DNA of 64,000 bases from Hydra vulgaris (taxonomy: Eukaryota > Cnidaria > Hydrozoa > Anthoathecata > Hydridae): assembly GCF_038396675.1 (NCBI RefSeq), contig NC_088922.1, forward strand, positions 19,195,001-19,259,000, in the 5' to 3' direction. Position numbers and translations under genes: made by a program. Positions 1 through 12,489 of this stretch are shown piece by piece. Positions within the stretch are counted from its first letter, which is position 1, and each line of letters starts with the position of its first letter. Under the pieces are notes generated by a model that was not told where the DNA came from, made no database searches, and worked only from the letters and a program-made list of their open reading frames with translations.

Positions 1-1620
1 CCATGATACAAATATATTAATAAATTCTGCTGTATCTTGTCTTTCTTTTATATGCTGCAGTCCTGGATGATTAATTAAAGCATGGTAAGTTTTGTCACAA
101 AATACCCTTTAACAGGTAGAAACTGACTGCCTCTCAATTGGCTTTAGAAATATTGAAACTTCATTTAAATTAGATAATTTAACTAAATTTTTGGATTCAA
201 GTTCATAAAGCTTTTTAAGGTGATCCCATTGTGCTACTTTATGTACTCCTTTATCATAAAAAATAAGTTAACCAGTTTTTTCAGTAAGCCAATTATTTCT
301 AATGTTTTTAAGCAAATGTACTTAATCAAAGATTAAGAAAATACCATCATTAGTCAACCAGGGTTTATTTGGAACTGTTCTTTTGAAGATTTTAAAAAAT
401 GCCTGATTAATTCTATTTCCATCACATATTATAGCTTTGACTTGACCCGATGATCCCTTTATTGATTAGATAGTAATGCTAATTTGTTCGAAAAGAAATT
501 ACGAGTTTAATTTACTTATAGGTATCATTTTGGTAATGAACGATGGTCCACTGAATAAGCAATTAACCATTAAACTCAATACAATTTTTGCAAGAGAAGT
601 TGAATCGTCCATTGCTTTTCCAAATAATATACCACCATGATATAATAACATTTTTTTAACATAAACCTCGTCATGCAATAACAAACAAAGTTTCTGTTTT
701 TCTTCAATAGATTTGAAAATATTTGTCAAAAAAAGCTTTTCGTTTAATTTAGAAACTTTTGAAGTTATTCTTGTCAAAGTTCTTACAGAAGGCAATTGGT
801 ATTCTGTTCGCAATTGATTATACAAATTTCTGGACGTAGCAAAATACTGAAAAGATCTAATAATAATTTCTTTAGAATAAATCTTACTACCAATACACTG
901 TGAACCCATAGAAGCTAAATGTTCTTGAATTACAATTTCTTTTCTTCCAAGAATCAAATTCTTTAAATAACGTACGACTTCTTCTAATATTGACCATGCA
1001 TTAATTTTGGAAACTCTGTTTTTAGAAATTGTAGAAATTTTAATTTTGACTCCATAATGATAAGTTTCAAAATGCAAATTGTTTCTAATCTTGATTAAAA
1101 AACATGGAACCCCATTTGAATAAGCTTGTGATTGCAAATGAATAGTGTTATTTATCATAAAACATACCGATGGAATACCTAAATCTCTTTCATTACTTAA
1201 AATAATTTTTTTTCATTTCAGCAAAAGTTACTCTATCTTTTTCTAAAAAGGTTGATAGTTCATCTTGAGCGAAATTTCAAGAACACGAAGAAGCACAATT
1301 TGTTGAACGTAATGGAGGAGATTGAGTGGGAATTTGATAGAAGGTATGCCTGGCCAAACAGATGGTGGAAATTTAGGACGATATTTTCCTCTGACTTGTT
1401 GTTTTTCAAAATTTATCCGCCAATGCAACTCACAAACTACAGTCTCATTAGTTACATTTAGATTTGCATTTGGAATTACTTTAATCCACATTTGTTTTTC
1501 TTCTTCATTCTTAGGAAATCGATATACTGAGATCTTCAAATTATCCGATTTCTTTTTAGCAGATAAATAATTTGTAGTACAGCCATAAATACAACATTTT
1601 TTTTTACATATTTCAATATA
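1..1620 (-). pseudogene. P-like transposase relic with THAP domain (copy 1)
   Basis: Reading the minus strand from about 1605, a THAP zinc finger is visible: CCIYGC, then KISVYRFPK, then CELHW, closed by FPPSVWPGIP (C2CH pattern). After a frame change, 1158-499 gives 219 residues resembling the P-element/THAP9 transposase core (LLHDEVYVKKM, then LAKIVLSLMVNCLF). The remainder to the window edge continues in broken frames with HLLKNIRNNWL, the conserved region after the middle catalytic Asp. Several stops and frameshifts make it a pseudogene, and the 3' part lies outside the window. In the family this protein is a nuclear cut-and-paste transposase whose THAP domain binds the element ends. I saw no terminal repeat for this copy. 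Confidence 0.75.
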
Positions 1621-1661
1621 ACGAAAATGGCGATTATAGTTAAGTACAGTTTAAAATAGGC

Positions 1662-2040
1662 CCCCAGTCAAATACGCTGTTTGCGCGATGGCAGGGCCTT
1701 CAGTATAGATCGCCGTGTTATAACCTCAATCTTTAAAGATTCACAATCATTAGTCACCAAACAAAGGTCCATGCGTAATTTAAAAGTTAACGAGTTATGC
1801 ACAAATACGCACACTCCTCCGCCTGTTTTTTCAGAGCCTCTAACTTGATGGACAACCTTAAAATTATTAAGTTGAAAATTATAGTCATTTTTAACTTCCT
1901 TATCCCAACACCATGTTTCTGTAAGGCAAATAATTAGATAATTAAGTTTGGTGCTAAATAAAAATTGTTTTAATTTCTCAAAATTTTTTCGAATACTCCT
2001 AATATTCAAATGTAGTATTGAAGATAGAATATTCAAATGT
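1662..2040 (-). pseudogene. LINE endonuclease fragment (N-terminal APE domain)
   Basis: The 122-residue minus-strand ORF reads LHLNIRSIRKNFEKLKQFL, then LTETWCW, then GGGVCVFVHN and ESLKIEV. These are the first blocks of the apurinic-like endonuclease of CR1/L2/Jockey-type non-LTR retrotransposons (N of LNIRS, E of TETW). Only the start of the domain remains: no reverse transcriptase follows, and the piece stops at the P-like relic. It is a truncated fragment, not a gene. Confidence 0.7.
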
Positions 2041-2661
2041 AGTATTGAAGAATGTCAAGCCTAAACGGACTGCTGCTCGTAATTTATACAAAACAGCAGC
2101 AACATGAGAGCAGGTTTCACCAAGTCTGTATAAAATTAAATAATAAAATCTAAAAAATATTAATTTTTGAATAATTAAAAAAAAACAATCTTCTTTAGAT
2201 TGTACATTTTTTTTAGACATTAAACAATTATGTATAGAATATACACACGATGTCTAATTTAGCTATTATATATATAATCTTAACCCTCATAATGCAAGCA
2301 TTGTGTTTGGATTATTAATCTTAGATAGTATGTAATCTAAGACGAGAAAATTATCTGGGGAAAAATAAAGAACAAAAAAATCATTTAACTCACCCTGCAA
2401 TGCAGTTACAGTGACTTAATATAATCAATCCTTTGTTGTTAACAGCAATCCATGGTGTGTGAGTTGGGTTGTTTGTTCAATAGGACAGCCTTACTTCTGT
2501 TTGTACCAAGCCAGACACAAAATATTTATGAGCATCCAATGCTTTGTAGTTATACATAGCTTCCTGAAAAAAGATTCTTGGAGTTTTTATCAAATAATGA
2601 TAAACGTCATGATATTGAACAGATGGCTTTTCAGTGGAGTCAACTTTCCAAGTATCTGCAG
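2015..2661 (-). pseudogene. SWIM zinc-finger protein fragment with an intron (copy A)
   Basis: Minus-strand exon 1 (about 2661-2394) reads VQYHDVYHYLIKTP, then KALDAHKYFVSG, TPWIAVNN and HCNC, followed by a gtgagt donor. Exon 2 (2125 to about 2015) starts after a cag acceptor and reads LGETCSHVAAVLYKLRAAV. Joined across an intron at 2393-2126 this gives the CxC...CxH pattern of a SWIM zinc finger. It resembles multi-copy SWIM proteins of cnidarians and molluscs that often carry a YqaJ-type nuclease domain, which is absent here. One in-frame stop lies in exon 1. The 3' end abuts the LINE fragment through a short duplicated sequence. Function beyond zinc binding is unknown. Confidence 0.6.
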
Positions 2662-2959
2662 GGAATTTATATATATATATTAATCAACTCCAAGGATTTT
2701 AAGTTTGTTTTTGTAACGTTCAGCGGGACTACGATCTAATTATTCATTCAAAGTATTCATAAATAGACATCTTTTATAAGGTTTTCTTGGGGCACCTTAA
2801 TAACAATAAAAAAAAAAAGTTTATAGACTCTTTAACTTACTTTATGTTCGCTTTCTGCTGCTTTCTTCACTTAATTGATAATTTGTTTTATCCCTACTAA
2901 GATGGTAACCATTCACGCTATCAAAAAATACGTAAAATCACGTGATTTTCCGACTCCAA

Positions 2960-2960
<1 letters not shown>

Positions 2961-3031
<71 letters not shown>
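2961..3031. repeat. (TA)n microsatellite
   Basis: About 70 bases of uninterrupted TA directly outside the left end of P-like element 2. Translations of this tract (runs of Ile-Tyr) are artefacts. Confidence 0.95.
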
Positions 3032-3033
<2 letters not shown>

Positions 3034-3542
3034 AGGACTACTATACGGAACGACGCGCAAAGTCGATTTCCTGACTCCGCTAGCAAAGGCCATTCAATAT
3101 TTCTCACTAAACTCTTATTTAACTAAATTTGGCCGAAATAGCGTTTTATAAAATCAAATTACTGAAATATTATTAAAATAATTTTGCGTTATTGTTAATA
3201 AAAAATAAATAGCAAATTAAAAACTTATTTAAAAAAGCATAAAAGATCAATATAAAAAAATTCGTCTATGAAAAAACGTAAACATTATACCCTCTAGAGA
3301 CTTTTTAACAAAGTGAAAACTTTAAAAAAACAAACATGAATTTAATATAATAAACTTCTTAAAAAAAGAAACAACAAAATATTATATATATATATATCAT
3401 AATGACATTATTCAGCTAGGCGTGCCTTCTTAATTGATATCTGATAAAGACATGCATTTTTCGTTTGGTCTTTATCCAAGTGCTGCATTTCATGCAGGAG
3501 AACATTTGCAAAACGCCTAAAAAGGCTTTTTGAAGATAAACC

Positions 3543-5768
3543 TTAATCATAGTATGTGTCCATTACAGAAAGAATGTTTATAAGTCTTTTTCTACAACAT
3601 GCTCTGTGTTTTTTTTCTTTTACAAAGCATAAACCAATTTTAACTAGCTGATAGGTACACTCATGTGGGACTGTCAAATATCCCCTTGAAACTTCATCAA
3701 TAAAGTCTTTAGCTTCATTTGTTAGTTTAGGTTCATCATCTGGACAAACTAGTTCACCTTCACATTTTTTCTCAAGCCACCCTGCCACATAGGCAGCAGA
3801 GTTCTCTTCAGTTTCAGAAAGACTCACATCATAAATGCATGTTTCAATTGAGGTTGCATAAGAAAGAGAAAACATCACCAGCTTCCATAAAAGCATTTGC
3901 CCCTGTTGATTGTCTATAAACAGAAAATTCTCCTTCTATTCTGTCACTTTGTAGCTCACGAAGCAAAACATAATCAAAACCAACTGAAAACAAATGCTTG
4001 CAGATAGCTATCAACCCTTCAGTGGTTTGCACAAGGGCTTTTTTGGTATCATGGATAACATACTGAACTCGTTTAGATCCATGTCCTGATTTCATACATT
4101 TAAATATGTCTAAAAACAATTGAAGGTTATTTGAATCTTAATCTTGCACAGATCGGTTGTGATCTCTCAGCCTAATATCTTGCTCTTTTGCAGAAACATT
4201 AACAATGTTCCACCAATCTAAAATATTCTGAATAAAAGAGGAGGTTTCATAAGCTCCTTTTAGTTTCAGGGCAGCTACTACTTTCTCATTAAATACTCTT
4301 AAAACATGTTGCACATTCTGAAGTTGAAGTCTCAAAGGATAAACAGCGGCATAGGATAAAGGAACTGATTTTAAAATGTTCTCCTTCTCATATTGATATA
4401 GACCTTTCACATCTGAAAATGAAGCTATGGTTTTATTATCTAAAGATATCTTTTGACACTTTTCAGAAATCCAGTTATTTCGTAAGCATTTAAGTAGATG
4501 AACTGTGTCAAACAAAAGAAACCAAACACGATGATCGTCTAATGGATGAATGGCCTGATAGTCAGTAATTCTGTTAAATATTTTGCAGTATTGCTGATTG
4601 ATTTTATGATTATCAGTTACTGATCCTAAAACAATTCCACCGTGTTTTTCAATCATAATAGCAGCTTCTTTCACAACAATGAACTGATACAATGATGTTA
4701 GTTTGTAAACAGGAGTAACAGAAATTATTAAACTAGGTCCGCCATGCAAGCGTTTCATCATAACACATAGCATAGAGGTTGCTTTGGATTCTGGATCATT
4801 TTTTGTCATCCCATTTAAAACTCCACATGAATAAGCAGCTATTGGTCTAATCTTTACCTCGTCAACTATCAAAATAATATTTTTCTGGTAATTATTTTTT
4901 ACTTTTTCAAATGTTTTTTGTAAAACATGATCAATGTTAGTGGCAGAAATTATAGACTGCAGCTTTCTTTTACTTGGAAGGACTAAAAAATCACGAAGTT
5001 GATGGTAGTTGCAGTTATAAAAAGACTGGATTGCAAAGCAATAATCAGCTATAGAGAAACTTTTGTTACGCAAGAGTCTAAGTTAATATCATCATCTAAT
5101 TCAAATTCATTTTCTGAAAGAGTATTTGACACCTTTTGAATAACATCATTAACATGGAGTTTATAATTATGAATTAAATTAAATGCTTCGAAAAATTGTG
5201 AGTAGAAGATTAAGCCATTGTTTGGATTCAATATGTTACCTAATGAAACACTAATTCCATGTTTAAAAGCAGAAAAAGTTAGTGGTGAACACAAGGTACA
5301 CTTATCATAAACAATAACTGTCATAAAACTCTCTTTGAAATCTTTTGACATAAAATGCATAAGAATTTATCCTCTTGTCGAGATATTACTATATTTTCAT
5401 ACTTTTTGTGTAATTCGGTGTCAGGATCAAAATCAGAAAACGAATTTATTCTATCCTTTTTGATGAAATACTTCAATTGCTGATCCTCAGGCTTAGATTG
5501 GCGAAGCACAGGCTTTGGTGCTGGTAAACAAGAAAAAGGAACATTAAAAATATATTTTTTAATGTTCCTTTTTCTTGGCCTGAAAATGTATTTTCAGGCC
5601 AATGTTTTTCACATATAAAGAATTTAGATGGCTCCATAATAAAATTTTTACGTGAAGGAAGCACGTTAATCCATTTCTGTTTCTCAACTTCATCTTTAGG
5701 TAATTTAAAAACACGACACTTATTAAATTTATTATAATTCCCTTTACAATTTACAACGCCACATTAGT
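3543..5768 (-). pseudogene. P-like transposase with THAP domain (copy 2, nearly full length)
   Basis: The THAP start (VVNCKGNYNKF, then CRVFKLPKDE, then CEKHWPE) lies at about 5766-5590. A linker reads out at 5509-5321 and 5360-5049. The 311-residue core at 5073-4138 carries ILIVDEVKIRP (first Asp), GSVTDNHKINQ (second Asp) and FDTVHLLKCLRNNW, the P-element/THAP9 signature. The C-terminal part (4119-3844, then 3896-3543) includes LQSDRIEGEFSVYRQ, the conserved C-terminal block. At least four frame breaks separate these pieces, and two adjacent palindromes sit just after the THAP domain. Product if intact: a nuclear cut-and-paste transposase acting on the ends at 3032 and 5906. It is dead as written. 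Confidence 0.8.
5530..5600. repeat. Two adjacent perfect palindromes
   Basis: 5530-5550 is the exact reverse complement of 5556-5576 (21-bp arms, 5-base centre). Directly next to it, 5577-5587 pairs with 5590-5600 (11-bp arms). They lie inside the THAP-to-linker part of the P-like gene and shift its reading frame. Confidence 0.95.
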
Positions 5769-5904
5769 TCACCATATTAAAAGTAAAAGATTTTCAAAAA
5801 TTATTACTGGAACGTAAAAGAACACTACAACTTTGATAAAAATAATGGCCTTCGTTAGCGGAGTCAGGAAATCGACTTTGAGCGTTCTTCCGTATAGTAG
5901 TCCT

Positions 5905-6168
<264 letters not shown>

Positions 6169-6269
6169 TATGAAAGTATATATATTTTATATATTTTTTA
6201 ATTTTTAAAGTTATTTTTTTATTTGTTAGCAATAAAATAGGTCTTTTTTAAACAGGTACTTCCGAGTAA

Positions 6270-6742
6270 AGGCAGGGCCAAAAAATTAAACTGTATAATG
6301 TATGGGTTGCCCTTAACTAAGTTGACGGATGGATACTTACTGGAAATTGCACATGCATGGCAGGGTAGTAAAAAATTATTAAAAATAAAACTATTTATAA
6401 CATAACATATACTATTTCGCTTTCAAAAACAACATAAGAAAGTAACTTTATAGATACAATTGCTGCTTTGTCTGTAGCTTCTGTATCTCCATGTTCGTCA
6501 CCATAGGGGGGCATGGTGTAGCACCTCTTCATCAAATTATAAATAGATTGTTGTATTTGTATTTGATCACTGAATAATAATAATAATAATAAATAAATTT
6601 TAATTTATGCTAAATAACCTATATAGTCTTGGATCTGTATGCAGCTATGTAGCAGCTCTTCTATTTAAACTAGAAGCATGTGTTAGAATTCAGGCAAATA
6701 AAGTTGCAGTTACTAGCAAACTTTGTACCATCAATGCTACAA
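6270..6742 (+). pseudogene. SWIM zinc-finger protein fragment with an intron (copy B)
   Basis: Exon 1 ends VWVALN, stop, VDGWILTGNCTCMAG at about 6300-6364, followed by a gtagta donor. The acceptor (atatag) ends at 6626. Exon 2 reads LGSVCSYVAALLFKLEACV and continues to about 6742. The intron (6365-6626) falls at the same codon as in the minus-strand fragment near 2.1-2.4 kb. The SWIM His is replaced by Tyr (CSY instead of CSH) and there is a stop in exon 1, so zinc binding is probably lost. Only this short piece of the protein remains. Confidence 0.55.
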
Positions 6743-6749
6743 AACATTA

Positions 6750-7718
6750 ATTTTAAGCAACTAATGAAAAATCAACTACCTTTTTTCAACACAAAATATC
6801 AAGAATCCTAAAAAAAATTACTCATTTTCTGAAAATTGTCAAGTTTAACATTAATAGTTTACATAAACTATAAGTAATTACCCCAAAAGCAGCTTTTTTT
6901 GCAAGTGTAGTTGGTCTAACACCAATATTAAATCATAGTTTTAGTGACAACACTACAAATTTTTTACCAGAGTTAATTACTTCGTTGATTGAATAAGATT
7001 TTACAGAAAAAAATAAAGAATAATGAAACAAAAGATTACTCCCCAAACCCTCAGTCGATGTAGCAGCACTCATTTGCGGCAGCAGACTATAAGATAGTGT
7101 ATAAGTAGATAAGTCGGTGTATATACTAAAGCCCATCCGGCAGCAGGCTATTTCAGTATGACATCAGGGATGTTATCTAAACACGCATTTATAGTTATTG
7201 TTATTTTTGTTACTATTCATTAAACTGCTTTAGGACATTATTCCTTTTTTCTAGTTCAATAATGCGACAATTAGCGACACTATTCCTTTTTTACATTTTT
7301 GACTACCAAATTTGCGCCAATCAAAGTTTTGCGACACTATTCCGCCACACCGATTAGACTAGGACGTTGTACCTTTGACTGGCAAAATTGTTTCCTTGGT
7401 TATATGCGAACTTTGAGAGGTCAAATTTGTGAAATTTACTATCAAGTTTATCAGGCGGCTGTGCCTTATAGCTTTTGAATGCAAAGTTGTTTCTAGTATT
7501 ATAGAAATGAAATAATTGCATTGAATTGTAATGCAATTCACTATTTATTCTTGGATCACTTCTACACTCGGAATAATCAATTTTGTTAATTTTGTTAGTT
7601 GGACAACTGTATCAATATCATAAATAAGTTCATTTTATAATTTAATTTCTGCACAGCTATAGGGAGTTAAAAGCATAAAAATACTTAATCAATTCTGTTA
7701 ATATATTTTAGTTTTAAA
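6750..7718. other. Gene-free AT-rich stretch
   Basis: No coding pattern seen. A short motif (gcgacactattcc) appears about three times at 7240-7345 and may be the end of a mobile element; I could not find a partner. Confidence 0.4.
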
Positions 7719-8861
7719 ATGCCAAGGATCAAGGTTGGTGTTTTTGGCAAGAAGATTTTCGAAACGGATATGCTTAATGCAGTAAATTTTGTGCTTGAAC
7801 AAATTATGATTTTAAGTGAAGCTGCAAGAGATTGCAACATTTAAAAATTAACTTTGCTTTATCAGTTGAAGCAGTTTAAAAAATCTAGAAGTTGCGAATG
7901 TTCATATTCACATACAAAACCAAAAAAATATTCTTAACAGAAGAAGAATTAATTTTGGTAAACCGCTTGGCAAATGCCTCAATTATGCATTATAAACTTA
8001 CATTAAAGCAGACCATATCATTTGCATACTCATATGCTTTAGGAAATCATAAAAAAAAATGAAATTTTGTCGATGAAAAACAAATGTGCTATTGTATAAT
8101 GGTTGTAAGTATTTTCCCAAAAGATATAATAATTTACCTTTATCTAAACCACAGCCTACAAGTCTTGGTAGATCTTTTGCATTCAATAAAATTACAAAAA
8201 TGTTTTAGAATGATATCATTTTGAACCATCAAACATTTAGACTGTGATGAAACAGAAATCACCACAATCCATCTACCACAAAAAATTTTAGCTCCAAATT
8301 GCAAAATACATATAGGGAGCATGACTGAAAATATTTTTACTGATATTGACTTTTTAGCTGCAAATATTACTGTTAAAGCCAAGTTAAAAAAAACAATTAC
8401 TACAAAAAAGTGCAAAAAAAAAATCGCGTATTTTAACTGATACACATGAAATTAATGTTATTCTAGATATAAAATCTAATGAACAACAATGTTTAAAGTT
8501 CTCATCAATAAACAGAAAAAAAAATTAGCGAAACAAATAATTTTTAATCAGTCTGACAAGCGTTTAAATCATGAAAGTACTGATGAAATTGATTTTTGAG
8601 TAAATATACTTGGTAATGAAAGTAAAGTTGTTCCCGGAAAATTATTTAATTGTCATGTTGGCCGGAAAAAAATACTCTAGAATTTATCTAGCAAAAGTTA
8701 TAAAAATTGTTGGTATAGTTTACAAAATTAAGTATTATAAAATATCAGGAGATTTTTGTAATAAATTTATACAAGACAATGACAATATTTATGATGTGGA
8801 ACTTGAAGATATTATTATGAAACTTCCACCACCAAGTGGTGGAAGTTTCATGTGGAAGTGA
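7719..8861 (+). pseudogene. Pogo-like (Tc1/mariner superfamily) transposase, internally shortened
   Basis: Starts MPRIKVGVFGKK, then AVNFVLEQIMILSEAARDCN, the helix-turn-helix of pogo/Jerky-type transposases. Broken frames follow with KPQPTSLGRS, then CDETEITTIHLPQ and PNCKIHIGSM; the DET is the first catalytic Asp region of the DDE_1 domain. The middle of the catalytic domain, with the second Asp, is missing. At 8610-8861 the reading frame gives a C-terminal domain (KKYSRIYLAKVI, then DVELEDIIMKLPPP) resembling the tails of cnidarian and arthropod members. The tail ends in a palindrome. I found no terminal repeats. Dead copy. Confidence 0.6.
8817..8851. repeat. Perfect 16-bp-arm palindrome
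   Basis: 8817-8832 is the exact reverse complement of 8836-8851 with a 3-base centre. It falls at the PPPSGG end of the pogo-like tail. Confidence 0.95.
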
Positions 8862-9680
8862 AAATGGTCAGTATCTTATGTTTACTGTTGATCTGACCTT
8901 TTGTAATAAATAATATATTTTACTCTTTATTATTCTATTTTTTGTTGTCATCATTAAAATATTTCCTCTAAAAAGAGTTATAGTCCTTTGTAAATGAATA
9001 CAGACCACCGGCTAGTATAAGTTATGGAAATTTATTTTTCTCTTTTCTCATTTAAAATGATAAAAAAAAAAACTCTAAAAAATATAATATTAAACCGCAT
9101 TTAAAGTTTTACCCATTGTAAGAAGCATCTAACTAAAGAAAATATGTGAATAATTATTAATACTATTATAAATAAATATTGATATATAAATATTTACTCC
9201 TTTTATTCCAAAAAATAATATCCAAATAGTTATAATTACTGATTTCTTTTAAAAATAATTATTAATACTACAAGTAAGACTGAGTATCGAAACTTCGATA
9301 CACAAGTTTTTGGAAGATTGTAAGGATTGACTTTTATGATTTTTTTAGACAATTAGGATTGCTTACAAAATAGTTAGATATTTTTTTTTAATTGATTTTT
9401 TATTTGGTTCGGTAGAAGTTTCTTTATAATATATTACATTAAAAAGGTCCAAATATTGCTTGATTTTTAACAATGATATTTTGGTCAAGAGAACAACTCG
9501 CATCGGTCAATGATACAACGAACGTGTTGTACCTTAGACCAATTTGACTTTTTTTAAAACGCGGAAAAAGAAACTTCTTGTTTGAAAGAAAAGTCCTAAG
9601 TTTAATTTTTGCGTTATTCTCAAACTAATAATAGACTGACGCCAACATTTTGTAAAGCATCATAAATGCAATAAGTAGTA
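8862..9680. other. Gene-free AT-rich stretch
   Basis: No ORF with recognisable content and no clear repeat seen between the pogo-like relic and the hAT-like element. Confidence 0.5.
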
Positions 9681-10090
9681 TAGTAATTCAGTGGCGTGTT
9701 CAGCATAGGGCGCAAGGGATTAGGAAAGCAAGCTGCCCCCTCCACCGCGCTCCCTAACTGGTCAACTGGCACCCCCTAAAATACAAGTTTCTAGATTCAA
9801 CTGCGCGTAAAATAACGAATTTGGATCATAAACAATTGAAAGATATAGATGATAGGCATGTGGTCAAACAAAAATAAAAGTTAGTATGATAAATTTAAAA
9901 ACTTTTTACAAAGGATATAACCGGCGTTGTGATGGACAGAAGTTACAAACAAAAACAGTTTTCAATGGATGTCCTTTGGTGGTCAGTTGTATGTAAATGA
10001 TACACCGTATGAAGAGAGCTTATGGAGAAGACCAACATACCGAATTTTATCAAAGGTTTAAATGTTGAGAGCGATAGACCTAACCTCTCC

Positions 10091-11105
10091 TTATTTATCT
10101 AATGCACAATAAAACTTTTTAGTTATTATAGTTAACAAATCAGGAGTAAAACGAGAAGATCGAAATCCATATTGATAACAAGAAAGTAAGTTAATATATT
10201 CAAGATGAAAGATTAGATGTTTATAAAATAAAGACTCAAAAATCTTGCAAATGATAGGAAAAGGAAAAATGGGACAGTAGTTAGACGAGTCAGATTGCTC
10301 TTCAGAATTTTTGAAAATTAGAATAACAGATGCCGTTTTCCAGCAGGTTGTAAAACAAGACTCTGATAAGCACTTGTTAAATAGTTTTGAAAGTATAGAC
10401 AACAGCTCCGGAGGGCACTTCTGCAAGACCATAACAGGTATGTTGTTTAGACCACAAGCTGTAAAAGAGACTAAACTGGAAATTAGTTTAGATACAGAAA
10501 CTGGAGTGATACGAACGTCAAGTTATGGATCAACGTGTTTGTCGGCTATATTAGGTAAAATGTGATTAGTGAAATCAAGAGATGAAATTGATGAAAAGTG
10601 TTTAGCATATGACTCAGCTTTGCCTTTAGGCAATGTAATAAAATATTAACCAAGTAAGAGAGGCGATTTACCCTTATTATAGACAGTCCTTATTAAAGAT
10701 TCTCCGGAGGTCTTGGGAGCTTAATTTTTAAAATGAAATGTATGATTTCGTGATTAACGGGGTTTGGCATCAGACAAAACTTTTTTACAGTTATTTATAG
10801 CAATAGTAAACAGTCGTCTGTTTCCTGGAGAATTGTTTTTGCGATAGATATGGAAGTAATGGTTACGATTGGAAATTACAGCAGCACAGTGCGAGTAAAA
10901 CCATGGAGAAGAGTGAGAGGGAATAAAAGATTCTATCGAGAGGGAATAAAAGATTTCATGCCAGTCTGAATCCAATGCAGCTTAACTAAAATTCGTTTTA
11001 CAAAGAGCATGTAGGTCTGGTGAACTTTGGAGGAGATAAGACTCAACAGAAGAAAATTTACTTGAAAGACCACGAATATTAGTGTTTGATAGAGATAGAG
11101 AACTT
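10091..11105 (-). pseudogene. LINE fragment: endonuclease start joined to reverse transcriptase
   Basis: Minus strand, 5' to 3': NIRGLSSKFSSVESYLLQSS (start of APE endonuclease, about 11090), then HGFTRTVLL-type pre-RT sequence and NCKKVLSDAKP, then ADKHVDP, then 10432-10091 with QKCPPELLSILSKLFNKCL, TASVILIFKN, SNYCPI and YQYGFRSSRFTPDLL, which are RT fingers and palm blocks 0-2. Most of the endonuclease is deleted and the FADD block is beyond the cut. CR1/Jockey-like non-LTR retrotransposon. Several stops; inactive. Confidence 0.7.
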
Positions 11106-11283
11106 GGTTATGACAATGGTTTTCTGTGTTTTATAGTTTTTGATACTTTAGTTAATTTTTTAAATAGACTAAAGAACTTCACTCAATGCACAGATAGAAC
11201 TCAATACACTATCTAACAGTCCAAGCAGTTGCCTCATTTCTATTAATAAATCCTAAGCCGTAACGAAGGCTCCAAATGTAGCC

Positions 11284-11547
11284 TCAACAATAAACACCTA
11301 AAATTCTATGGATTCCCCAAGGACTAAGATTTAGGTTGATAATTCCTACGACAACATTATGTTTCTTAACAATTCCAAAATTTTCTGCAATTGATTTTCT
11401 CATTTCAAAAGTTGCATATTTTGCTATTCTTTCATTTAAAACATTTACACTGTTTTCGTGTTGAGTATTATCGCATGTGATGCTTGATTCGACGCCTTTT
11501 ATAATTGGTTTAGTTTTTACATTATCATCGTTTGATAATTTTAACAA
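11284..11547 (-). CDS. Unrecognised 87-residue ORF upstream of the LINE fragment
   Basis: Starts MLKLSNDDNVKTKPI and ends WGIHRILGVYC. It lies upstream of, and in the same orientation as, the LINE endonuclease fragment. By position it could be the end of a LINE ORF1, but I see no zinc knuckle or coiled coil to support that. No family recognised. Confidence 0.2.
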   Translation of the reverse strand: MLKLSNDDNVKTKPIIKGVESSITCDNTQHENSVNVLNERIAKYATFEMRKSIAENFGIVKKHNVVVGIINLNLSPWGIHRILGVYC

Positions 11548-11737
11548 TATATATCCTTCTGCATTAATAGATTACAAAGGTTTCAATATTTTTATTTAAA
11601 TACTTGCTTCTTTACTGTTTTTCAAGAAACCGCTGTAATTAAAACGTTTAAAAGTATTCAAAAAGTATAACGTGATTTGGTTGCAAAAATACATTTTGCC
11701 GCAAAATATTTTATGGTAGTAAAAATTTAATATGAGA

Positions 11738-11860
11738 TTTTTACTGGGGAGTAAAAATTTAATATGCAATTTTTACTGTGTGTGTGTGTGTGTGTGGGGG
11801 GGGAAGGGGGGGGGGGGGTAAAAATATAATATGACATTTTCAGTGGGGAGTAAAAAAAAC
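11738..11860. repeat. Repeated TTTTACTGGGGAGTAAAA units with (GT)n and G-run
   Basis: A short unit (roughly ttttactggggagtaaaaat) recurs about three times, separated by a (TG)n tract and a run of G interrupted by AA. The G-run could fold as a quadruplex. A related unit in opposite orientation (tttttactcccca) is at about 46245. Confidence 0.6.
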
Positions 11861-12489
11861 TGTACACTCATTCTTATTAGAGAAATAGACGTGACTCCTT
11901 CTTTTACAAGTGCTTATGACGAGAAAAGTTTCAAAAGACTAAAGATCATTAAAAATTATCTGTAATCAACAATGACAAAACAATATTTTTTAGATTAACA
12001 TGATTTTAATTGAACGTGAGCTGAGGGCATTGCCTTATAAACGTCACAAATTCGTATGATGTTCTTAAGACGTCCAACGAACGTTCAATACCTGCTGGAA
12101 ATAAAGTCTCGCAGAAAAAATTCGTATAAACTGGCAGGAAAGTTAATTTTAATCTCATTACTTATTTTAAGTTATATGTGTAGTGTAAACTTATTTTTAA
12201 ATAACCAAACCATTGCAATAATATTATATTATATATATATATTTTTTATCAATATTGTTAACCAAAGTAATCTTAGCAAACCCAAAGTTTAGATAGTTTA
12301 GTGTCGTATAGAATAGTTATGATAGAAGGCACATAAATGCATCGATAAAGTATATTTATCACAAGTGCAGTTCTTAGAAAAAATGTTTTACGGGGTTTAT
12401 GTGCCACCCCCAAGCCATGTCATCGCCAACTCATTACCCTGGCCCCCTTTACACACGTCGCTAAACCTTAAACTGCCACTGTAGCAATT

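Larger units (their letters stand above)
9689..12481. mobile_element. hAT-like element with short inverted ends and 8-bp flanking repeat
   Basis: The left end is CAGTGGCGTGTTCAGC at 9689. The right end is GCCACTG finishing at 12481, so the shared inverted end is CAGTGGC. The 8 bases outside are TAGTAATT on the left and TAGCAATT on the right, one mismatch, which is the target-duplication length of hAT elements. No hAT transposase is visible inside. The 2.8 kb holds LINE pieces, so it may be a non-autonomous element that later received a LINE, or a chance pairing of two ends. Confidence 0.5.

Noticed and set aside
2875..3151. ORFs of repeated Ile-Tyr on both strands (also at 24.7-25.0, 26.7-27.0, 54.9 and 62.4 kb)
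   Set aside because: They are translations of (TA)n microsatellites, not genes.
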